44,691 bases of DNA, taken from assembly GCA_900557645.1 (NCBI GenBank), contig USSZ01000003.1, positions 1-44,691 on the forward strand, written 5' to 3'. The position numbers and the translations under genes were made by a program. This stretch comes from an uncultured Eubacteriales bacterium (GTDB lineage Bacteria > Bacillota > Clostridia > Christensenellales > UBA1242). The notes below the pieces were generated by a model. The model searched no databases. It worked only from the letters and a program-made list of their open reading frames with translations, and was not told the DNA's origin. Below, in pieces: positions 33,870-41,371 of this stretch (positions within the stretch are counted from its first letter, which is position 1; every line of letters starts with the position of its first letter).

Positions 33870-35971
33870 TCAAGCCTCCTCGTCGTCCAATTAGAATCAT
33901 AATATAAGCAAATATTCCCATCACTTTCATAACTATAAGTTGAATTTTGCGTTTGTTTAGAAGAAACTATAGTATATCCATATCCAATATTTTGATTTTC
34001 ACCTGCAAAAACCAAATCAGGGGAAATCTCTAAAAACAATTCTTGATAATATGTATTATAGTTTAAATTTGTTTGTTTAGCAATAAAAATTGTCAAACTG
34101 TCAAATTGAACAACTATTCCCATTATTTTTTCACTATTTTCAATGACCTCGAATGCAAATTCCCCTACTCTTATTTCATTGTTCGTTTCTATTTTCTTAA
34201 CTTCCTCAATCGAATTATCTCCATTTAAACAATAATATTCTTTTATATTAAAATCTTCAAGTTCTTCTACTTTCTGATATGTTAAATCTTCAGTTGTTAA
34301 ATAATAATCGATATCTTTAATCTTATAATTATTAGCATATCTTTTCAAAATATAGTTATCCCCTATTAAAAATTTTTGATTATTTGCATCAGTTAATATG
34401 ATGCATTCTGTTTGATAACTATTCAAATAAACAATATTAGATTTTTGAGAAATTGGCAAATTTGTAAAACCAAAAGCACAAGAAATACATAGTATCACAA
34501 GTGAACTTACTAAAAATTTATTTACTGATTTTTCCATGAAATACTGACTTATGACAAACATTAAAATAAAGATAAAAACAATTACAGCAAAATCAAATGC
34601 ACTTAAAGTAAATTGAAGTGAGGTTGACGCAAAAAGGCTGGCAAATTTATTTATCAATAAAAATCCCCATTCACATGGAATAAGAATAAAACCTAAAGCA
34701 GGGATAAGAGCCGTAAAAATACTTGTAACAAATAAATATGGATATAATATTCCAAAAAATGGAACAATAATTAAATTTATTGCGAAAGATAAAAGGTTAT
34801 AAACAGAACCAAACATTGCTAAAAATGGAAGAATTGCTAGTTGGGCTGATAATGACAATGAAATATATTGACTTGCCCATTTAGGAAAAAATTTAGTAAA
34901 GAACCTATTAAAAAATGGATAAAGAAGAGCAATTCCTATTACACAAAAAATAGACATTAAAAAGCCTACGTCTAAAGCAGTTAGTGGACTGAAAATACAT
35001 ATAATAAAACCTGCTAATGCTAAACTGTTTAAACTATCATATCTTTTACCACTTAACCTTGCAAGCATCATTACAATTGCCATAATTCCTGCTCGTAATA
35101 CTGATGGTGCAAATCCACACAAAAAAGCATATATAAATATGAAACAAGTTGTTAATACAAAATTTAGATATTTATTTGCTCGACAAATTTTCAAAAATCC
35201 ATATACCAAAGCAATCAAAAATCCTACATGAAGACCACTTACAGTTAAAATATGAATTATTCCTGAATTACGATAGGCATTTTCAATTTGTTCATCAATT
35301 CCAGATTTATCTCCAAAAAGCACAGCATAACAAATTGCTGCATTATCTTCACTTAAATTTGAATATAATTGTTCTTTTATATTCATTCTTACATTTTCAT
35401 CTATGTAAGTCCAACCATCAGTTATAACAACATTCTTCAAATTTACGCTTGCAGTATAGCCAATATTATCTCTATAATAATTTGAATTGAAAGACTTTAA
35501 AGTAAAAAGATTAATTTCTTCAAGTTCACACTCAAAACTTAAAATATCGCCTACTTCTATATTTTTAGTTCCATCAGTTGTTAAATGTAAATTTATGTTT
35601 TTGGCATTTTCTCCATTGATTTTTATATTATCTAAAACTACATTATAATAATAATTATTTTCTACAATATCATCACTCACACGCCCTACAACACTTACTT
35701 GTCCCTCGTAATTTTTAATTCCATACGAGACATTTCCTATATAAAAAAATCCATTTCCTATAAAAAAGAATGCTATTAAAGTTATAAGTAATTTATATTT
35801 TTTTGCTATACATAATCCAAAAATTAATGCACTCAATAACAAACAAGTGGTTATAATTATCTCAATTGAACCACTATAAAGCCACCTTGCAACAGAAATT
35901 CCTAATAAAAATATTATAAAAGGATAAAATAAAAACCTATAATTTACAACTTTTTTCTTTTGCATATTCAA
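33866..35971 (-). CDS. comEC: ComEC/Rec2 DNA-uptake channel with degenerate MBL domain
   Basis: Membrane channel for single-stranded DNA in transformation, also implicated in DNA import generally. 701 residues. N-terminal helices (about 10-75), the OB-fold region 88-190, then the competence domain, with HILTVSGLHVGFLIALVYG and further helices to about 500. From residue 512 a metallo-beta-lactamase-like fold is recognisable by its strand order, but the HxHxDH motif is gone; LTTEDLTYQ stands where LTHxDxDHIGG is expected, and the later HHGS is absent too. So the nuclease-type site is lost. No comEA or comEB is nearby. It is the leading gene of comEC-holA. Confidence 0.88.
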   Translation of the reverse strand: MNMQKKKVVNYRFLFYPFIIFLLGISVARWLYSGSIEIIITTCLLLSALIFGLCIAKKYKLLITLIAFFFIGNGFFYIGNVSYGIKNYEGQVSVVGRVSDDIVENNYYYNVVLDNIKINGENAKNINLHLTTDGTKNIEVGDILSFECELEEINLFTLKSFNSNYYRDNIGYTASVNLKNVVITDGWTYIDENVRMNIKEQLYSNLSEDNAAICYAVLFGDKSGIDEQIENAYRNSGIIHILTVSGLHVGFLIALVYGFLKICRANKYLNFVLTTCFIFIYAFLCGFAPSVLRAGIMAIVMMLARLSGKRYDSLNSLALAGFIICIFSPLTALDVGFLMSIFCVIGIALLYPFFNRFFTKFFPKWASQYISLSLSAQLAILPFLAMFGSVYNLLSFAINLIIVPFFGILYPYLFVTSIFTALIPALGFILIPCEWGFLLINKFASLFASTSLQFTLSAFDFAVIVFIFILMFVISQYFMEKSVNKFLVSSLVILCISCAFGFTNLPISQKSNIVYLNSYQTECIILTDANNQKFLIGDNYILKRYANNYKIKDIDYYLTTEDLTYQKVEELEDFNIKEYYCLNGDNSIEEVKKIETNNEIRVGEFAFEVIENSEKIMGIVVQFDSLTIFIAKQTNLNYNTYYQELFLEISPDLVFAGENQNIGYGYTIVSSKQTQNSTYSYESDGNICLYYDSNWTTRRLD

Positions 35972-36102
35972 TTCAAAATATATTTTAGCAAAAGTTTAAT
36001 ATAAAATTAAACGTTTTTACATTAATTTATTAAATTTTCTTCTAAAAATCATAAAATTGAAAATCTTTAAGAATTTACTCCAAACATTTTTGAATTAAAC
36101 TA

Positions 36103-36130
36103 TTGATTTTTATTTTGTTTGTGATATAAT
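36103..36130 (+). promoter_or_regulatory. Promoter of the lipoprotein gene
   Basis: -35 TTGATT (36103-36108), 16 bp, perfect -10 TATAAT (36125-36130), then AGGGGG and the ATG at 36154. Confidence 0.7.
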
Positions 36131-36153
36131 ATAGGCGATAAGGGGGATTATTT

Positions 36154-38367
36154 ATGACAAAACAAACAAACAACATACAAGGTGTTGTAAAAGATCGCAA
36201 ACCAAAAAGACTTGCATTTAAAAATAAAATAATTGCTGGCATTCTTGCTCTTGGTCTTGCATTTGGACTTGGTGCAACATTAACTGCATGTGGACCTGAT
36301 GAACCTACTCCACCACCAGTTACTATTTCAAATGTTACACAACTTGTTCAAGAATATGATGAACAAACTGATAAATTCTTAAATAATGAAGTTCTTGAAG
36401 ATGCAGTTAAATATTCAACAGGAACGTATGATGAAGAGAAATTACTTGATGCAACATACGATTTAGGAGATGGAAATAGCAAGACATTAAACTCTGTAAA
36501 AGTAATTTTTACATATAAAGATGGAGACGATCGTTTATATAATGTTAATGAAATGAAATTTGAAACAAGTATTGATTTAGGTAAAATAGCAAATTATGAC
36601 CAAAATCAGACAGAACTTGCTCAAATTGCAGATGACGCAACAATATCAAATCAATACACAACAACTTATAATGTAATTGAAAGTGTCCAAAACGATAAAC
36701 TTGCAGAAGCAATTTACAAAAATGTAGTAAAATCAAACGAAACTGCAACTCACTTAACATTAAAAAATAATGGAGAAATTTATTTCGCATTGGGAGGAAG
36801 CACAAAAGTATCATTGTGTAATCAATATGAACTTGTTGCTCAAACAAATTCATCTGTAAAATCTTATGATTTAGTTATTAAACAACAAGATAGCATTGAA
36901 GATATGATTTCAAGTTTATCAAATCCTAATAATTATAAACTTAGAGAAACAAGAGATATTGAAAATATAGAAACATCTGTCGTATATAAAGAATATGAAA
37001 AAGAAAATGTTGATGTTCCACCTCCAGTAGAAGAAATTGATAACATTGGCGAACTTTTAAAAGATCATGCTACTGAAACATATGCATTCTTAAACAAACA
37101 AACAGAAAAAGCAGTGGAAAAAATTGTTGGTGAATATAACAAGCAAAATGTAAAAGCAGTAAGATATGACATCGGAGATAACAGTAAGGAAGAACTTGAC
37201 AATGTAAAAGTTGAAATTGTTGTTGCAGATCCTAGTGTTGAAGGAAAAGAAACTTATTATAGAGCAACCGTAAACTTTGTCTCACCTGTTGATTTAAATG
37301 AAATTGCTGAAAATGGCGAAAAAACAGTAGCAGAAGTTGAAAATGCAAATATTGAAGATACTTTTGAATATAATGCAAAAGAAATGTATTTCAGACAAGG
37401 AATTGTAGATGCTCTTATGGAAATTGCTGGAGTAAATGAAAATGACGGACACGTTATGGTAGACTTTGGTGCAGACAATGCTGGAGAAACAACATTTACA
37501 ATGCTTGTAAGTTCAGAAGCAGGTGTAACTGAATATGATATAACAGTTGCTACAGGAGCAAACGAAGCAGAAACAATTCAAAACATCAAAGATGCAGGAA
37601 TAATGGATAATGAATATAGTGTTATTCAGTTTAACAATGCTTACACTGAACAAGAATATAAAGAACAAGAATATACAATTGAAAATATTGAAGAAGCACT
37701 TGAATATTATTCTGAACAAATCAATGCCAACCTTCAACCTGTTTTAAATTATGTTGTTAATAATTTTATTACTAGAAATGCTAACATATTATCTTATAAA
37801 ATTGACTTAGGTGATGTTGTTGATGGAAAAATCACAGATATAAAACTTGGAATTGAATATAACGATACTAGAACAAATAACAATGCTTATATGATTTATA
37901 ATGTTACACTCCCAACTGAACTAACAGTTAATAATTTATTAGATAAATCTGTTATTGAAAATTTAAAATTATCTAATGATAATATAACCCAAGAATATAG
38001 TTATATTTACAATCCAGCAACACAAGGCGATAAAGATGACTTTATTAAAGCAGTTGTAAATAAATTTGACCCAGATTTTAATCTTGAAAGTGAAGATGTT
38101 AAATTAATTTATACAGATAATGGATCAACTCTAGATGACGATTATGGCACATGTAGAAATTTTAAAATCGTTGCAATTTCAAATGAAGGAGTAAGACAAT
38201 ATAGCATTATCACACCTAATATTCAAGACTCTGAACTTATTGATTATATTTCAAGAGATGCTTTCAAATTAAATGGTAAAGTTGAACTTGACTTCTTTGA
38301 TAATCAAATCAATGTTGAAGTTGAAAATGAAGCAGAACAAGCAAACTATGACGAATATGATTTATAA
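36154..38367 (+). CDS. Large lipoprotein with three internal repeats
   Basis: 737 residues that match no family I know. Long basic N-region (RKPKRLAFKNK), hydrophobic core 27-42, lipobox LTAC with Cys46, then a Pro-rich linker (GPDEPTPPP). So it is exported and lipid-anchored. Three related units start at about 57, 294 and 507, each about 200 residues. Each opens with an acidic helix (VTQLVQEYDEQTDKFLNN; IGELLKDHATETYAFLNK; IEEALEYYSEQINANLQP) and follows with a YDLGD/YDIGD/IDLGD strand, xVKVxxxY, and a DLxxI/LTVNN loop. The C-terminus is very acidic. A surface role, perhaps binding, is inferred. Single gene with its own promoter and terminator. Confidence 0.8.
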   Translation: MTKQTNNIQGVVKDRKPKRLAFKNKIIAGILALGLAFGLGATLTACGPDEPTPPPVTISNVTQLVQEYDEQTDKFLNNEVLEDAVKYSTGTYDEEKLLDATYDLGDGNSKTLNSVKVIFTYKDGDDRLYNVNEMKFETSIDLGKIANYDQNQTELAQIADDATISNQYTTTYNVIESVQNDKLAEAIYKNVVKSNETATHLTLKNNGEIYFALGGSTKVSLCNQYELVAQTNSSVKSYDLVIKQQDSIEDMISSLSNPNNYKLRETRDIENIETSVVYKEYEKENVDVPPPVEEIDNIGELLKDHATETYAFLNKQTEKAVEKIVGEYNKQNVKAVRYDIGDNSKEELDNVKVEIVVADPSVEGKETYYRATVNFVSPVDLNEIAENGEKTVAEVENANIEDTFEYNAKEMYFRQGIVDALMEIAGVNENDGHVMVDFGADNAGETTFTMLVSSEAGVTEYDITVATGANEAETIQNIKDAGIMDNEYSVIQFNNAYTEQEYKEQEYTIENIEEALEYYSEQINANLQPVLNYVVNNFITRNANILSYKIDLGDVVDGKITDIKLGIEYNDTRTNNNAYMIYNVTLPTELTVNNLLDKSVIENLKLSNDNITQEYSYIYNPATQGDKDDFIKAVVNKFDPDFNLESEDVKLIYTDNGSTLDDDYGTCRNFKIVAISNEGVRQYSIITPNIQDSELIDYISRDAFKLNGKVELDFFDNQINVEVENEAEQANYDEYDL

Positions 38368-38374
38368 ACATAGT

Positions 38375-38407
38375 AAAAAAGAGTGAGGATAATTCACTCT
38401 TTTTTTA
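38375..38407 (+). terminator. Lipoprotein-gene terminator
   Basis: Stem AAAAAAGAGTGA / TCACTCTTTTTT with a short loop and seven T on plus, eight bases after the stop. Confidence 0.8.
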
Positions 38408-38438
38408 TTTTCCCTGCATCTATATATATTTTTTGATT

Positions 38439-38760
38439 TTTGTAAAATTTTGTAAAAAAATATAAAAATTGAAATCATGTCGGATATAATTATATTATGA
38501 CATATTGTAAGAAACAAAAAATGATTCAAAATTAAAAAAAAGTTTTGTCGAATTTTGGCATATTTGTAAAATATTTTACAAAATGTTACAAAAAACAAAA
38601 AGCATTACACCCTTTATTTTGTCGTATTATGTCATATCTTGACATATTTTTACAAAAGTATTTATTTTTGTAAAAAATATACTGTTCCGTATTGTCAAAT
38701 ATTGACGAAATTTGACATATTTGTAAAAAATGCAACATTTTGTAAAAAAAATATTGCAAA
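38439..38760. repeat. Noncoding AT-rich stretch with phased TGTCR/TGACA pentamers
   Basis: No gene. TGTCG/TGTCA and TGACA-like pentamers recur at multiples of 10 bp: 38478 and 38498; 38546 and 38556; 38620, 38630 and 38640; 38693, 38703 and 38713. The clusters themselves are about 68-74 bp apart. Between them, TTTGTAAAA or its reverse recurs about nine times (e.g. 38440, 38450, 38574, 38649, 38667, 38720, 38739). This looks like a protein-binding array or a decayed tandem repeat of about 72 bp. Confidence 0.6.
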
Positions 38761-38762
38761 AT

Positions 38763-38797
38763 AAAAACATCACTTTTAAAAACAAAGTGATGTTTTT
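38763..38797 (-). terminator. Terminator of the MBL/DUF3006 operon
   Basis: 14-bp stem AAAAACATCACTTT / AAAGTGATGTTTTT with a 7-nt loop and T-run on minus. It overlaps the last two bases of the MBL stop codon. Confidence 0.75.
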
Positions 38798-39953
38798 ATG
38801 CTTCCAAATATTCTATTTGTTCTTGTTGTCTTTTTAAATGTAAATCATGATAAAAACTTTTTATTATAGCATTAAGAGATTTTTCTTGCTCTTTTTCTTC
38901 CTGCATTATCTTTTGTCTTTCTGTTGTTACTATAATCTCCCCTTCTTTGGATATGTCAAGCCTTATATCACCGTCCCTGCTTGACATATAAACTTTTCCA
39001 CGTTTTTCTAATCTTTCAAATATTTCATAATTTTCGTATTCTCTTTGCTCATTTAGAAGTGCTATAAAATCTTCTATATTTTCAAACATCTCTAAAAAAC
39101 CTTCTGTTGAACTTTCTTTTGATGCATGATGAGCAACCTTTATTACTGCAATTTTTGATATGTCAAAGTTTTTCTCTAATATTTTTATTAATTCCTCTTC
39201 TCCAGTATTTTCTATATCTCCAGTAAAAAGAATTGTCCTTCCTGCATAATCCATTTTGATAACTAAAGAACTATCATTTATCTTCATATCTTTGACTTCA
39301 TTTGGATATATAATTTCTAAACTTGCATCGCCTAATGTAAACTTTACATTCTTATTTTCTATATCTTTTATATCTATGAATTTTATATATCTTGCATTCG
39401 ATTTTTCTATATATGAAAAATTCTTACTTAAATCATCAATATTTTTTCTATCAATATTATTTAATAAAACCAAAGTTTCCAAATCTTTTGATTTTGATAC
39501 TCTTAAATAGTCTTTTAAGTGATCTAAATGAAGATGAGTTATAAAAGAATATTTTATTTTGTGTTCTGATATATTCTTGTTTACATATTTATTAAATTTG
39601 CCATTCAAACCACCAAAATCTATTATTGCACACTCTCCATTATTTTCTATACATATTGCATCGCCATTCCCAGTATTAACAAAATGAACTTGAGTGCCCG
39701 ACTTTATTTCTTGTTTTTCTTTTTTCTTTCGTGGATATAGACTTAAATCTTTTAAGTCTTTATATATGTATTCATATTCAAAATTATTATTTCCAACTTT
39801 TCTATATCTTGATAACTCCAGATAACACATCAATAAATCTTTATTATTTTTATCTTTATTATTATATCTTATTCCTTTATTTACTTTTATCACGTTTTTT
39901 AAATGAGCATCAATACTTTTAAGATATCTTTTACTTAATGTAGAATTTGTCAT
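38796..39953 (-). CDS. ComEC-type metallo-beta-lactamase-fold hydrolase
   Basis: Predicted metal-dependent hydrolase, possibly a nuclease, 385 residues. Residues 1-85 are helical and basic, with no signal peptide. The MBL fold starts near 88 (VHFVNTGNGDAICIE, as in ComEC), with TH140LH142LD144H145L, then INDSSLVIK, GD at 245-246 and VAHHASKESS at 275-278. That is the full ComEC-type set of ligands. The C-terminal 35 residues are a charged helix. It shares four bases (ATGA) with the stop of the upstream DUF3006-like gene, so both are translated together. The ComEC of this genome at 33866 lacks these ligands. Stand-alone ComEC-MBL proteins often travel with DUF3006; the substrate is unknown. 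Confidence 0.85.
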   Translation of the reverse strand: MTNSTLSKRYLKSIDAHLKNVIKVNKGIRYNNKDKNNKDLLMCYLELSRYRKVGNNNFEYEYIYKDLKDLSLYPRKKKEKQEIKSGTQVHFVNTGNGDAICIENNGECAIIDFGGLNGKFNKYVNKNISEHKIKYSFITHLHLDHLKDYLRVSKSKDLETLVLLNNIDRKNIDDLSKNFSYIEKSNARYIKFIDIKDIENKNVKFTLGDASLEIIYPNEVKDMKINDSSLVIKMDYAGRTILFTGDIENTGEEELIKILEKNFDISKIAVIKVAHHASKESSTEGFLEMFENIEDFIALLNEQREYENYEIFERLEKRGKVYMSSRDGDIRLDISKEGEIIVTTERQKIMQEEKEQEKSLNAIIKSFYHDLHLKRQQEQIEYLEA

Positions 39954-41269
39954 ACTATGCCCTCTTGATAATCTGAAAAAATATCTTTTAAGTTTTCATA
40001 TTCTTCCATAAACCAATCAGGCATTTGCTCTCGACAAAAATAATATTTCACTTGCTTATTTTCTTTGTCATACACCTCTACAATATAATCATGTAGTCTT
40101 GCATGCTCTGGCAATAATTTTATATCTACATATTTTGATTCTTTTTCATCTTCTTCAATAGACAACTTAAAATTACTTGTTGGCTCTAATCTAAACATTT
40201 CATCATAACCACTACCTACCACTTTATAATAATCTAATATTTCATATTTTGTATATTCAAGTGGATTCTTTTGATAATATTTTTCTACTTCTTTATTTAA
40301 TTTCTCAAATATTTTCTTTCTCTCTTCATACAACTCCACTTTCTCTTTATAATAATAATATTTTTCTTCATCTGATAAGTGTTTATCACATATATTTTGA
40401 TTACTTATTAAATCACTATTATATAAATAACCTATATCTGCATTAATATAATCCCATTCATATCCTACCGTCGTCCCAAGTTCTATCCTAAAATATGGGT
40501 CACCTCGGTCTGCTGATGGATACAACTCATAATCTGGGACATATACTATTTCTTTTAATGTTTTATAGTCAATTAAACTTAAAATATGTTTATGATTGTA
40601 TTCAACCATCCATTTTGTTATCTTAAAGTGATTTTTGTTAAATATTTTCTCTTTTTCATGTTTTGATAAGAAATTTGAAAAGTATGGTGTGAATACATCA
40701 TCTTTCACTATTTTTATTTGGTCATTCTCTTTATCTAAATATACTAGGTCTAAAGGTTTAATGTCGTTCTCTTGTCTTGGCAGTTTTATTACTTCTTCTT
40801 CGCCGTTTTTTAGTAAATATATGTATTTTTTATCTACTTTCTTTACTATATACAACATTGTTACTTCTCTTTGTTTTAATCCTTTTTTATGATTCTGAAT
40901 TATTGAAAAGCCATACTCTTCTCCTATGCTATATAGATTACAATCAGTAACTATATCACCAAATTCTGCTATAGGATCTATTTTACAATATTCAATAAAA
41001 CTACTAATCTGCCCATCTTGTATTTTTTTTGAAAGCATTCCATATTTATCTTGATATACTATTTGTTCTAAATATCCATATCTCCTTTTCATAGTCAGAT
41101 AACTACTTCTTTCAATCAGTGTTTTCTCTTCTCCATTTATTTCATAGATATCCCCTACGCATACATCTTCTGGAAATTTATTTATTGAATATACTTGCAA
41201 CTGCGTTTTATCTTCCTTTTGGTATAAGGTTACTTTTTCTCTTGTCAATTTTCCTACTATATATTCCAT
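39950..41269 (-). CDS. DUF3006-like protein with two related beta-barrel units
   Basis: 439 residues, not securely assigned. Residues 2-53 (YIVGKLTREKVTLYQK..., VGDIYEINGEEKTLIE) resemble DUF3006, a small beta domain often encoded beside ComEC-type MBL proteins. A similar unit recurs at 139-191 (YIVKKVDKKYIYLLKNG..., PLDLVYLDKENDQIKI), suggesting an internal duplication. The rest is unrecognised: a Tyr/Glu/Lys-rich helical middle (KYYYYKEKVELYEERKK) and an acidic end. No membrane segment. GGAGAGG precedes the ATG, and a near-consensus promoter lies upstream. The protein is probably a partner or regulator of the MBL enzyme with which it is coupled. Confidence 0.65.
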   Translation of the reverse strand: MEYIVGKLTREKVTLYQKEDKTQLQVYSINKFPEDVCVGDIYEINGEEKTLIERSSYLTMKRRYGYLEQIVYQDKYGMLSKKIQDGQISSFIEYCKIDPIAEFGDIVTDCNLYSIGEEYGFSIIQNHKKGLKQREVTMLYIVKKVDKKYIYLLKNGEEEVIKLPRQENDIKPLDLVYLDKENDQIKIVKDDVFTPYFSNFLSKHEKEKIFNKNHFKITKWMVEYNHKHILSLIDYKTLKEIVYVPDYELYPSADRGDPYFRIELGTTVGYEWDYINADIGYLYNSDLISNQNICDKHLSDEEKYYYYKEKVELYEERKKIFEKLNKEVEKYYQKNPLEYTKYEILDYYKVVGSGYDEMFRLEPTSNFKLSIEEDEKESKYVDIKLLPEHARLHDYIVEVYDKENKQVKYYFCREQMPDWFMEEYENLKDIFSDYQEGIV

Positions 41270-41286
41270 ACCCTCTCCTTTGTTTT

Positions 41287-41315
41287 ATTATATCATAACC
41301 ACTGTTTGCTTTCAA
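41287..41315 (-). promoter_or_regulatory. Promoter of the MBL/DUF3006 operon
   Basis: -35 TTGAAA (41315-41310), 17 bp, perfect -10 TATAAT (41292-41287), then GGAGAGG and the ATG at 41269. Confidence 0.75.
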
Positions 41316-41332
41316 TAAATTTATATAAATAC

Positions 41333-41366
41333 AAAAAGATATCAATAAAATTTTGATATCTCTTTG
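41333..41366 (-). terminator. Phosphoketolase terminator
   Basis: 8-bp stem GATATCAA / TTGATATC with flanking A and T runs, a few bases after the stop at 41372, T-run on minus. Confidence 0.7.
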
Positions 41367-41371
41367 TTTTT

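Noticed and set aside
38439..38760. Degenerate CRISPR array
   Set aside because: Repeat units are diverged, spacers are AT-rich and related to each other, and there are no cas genes nearby.
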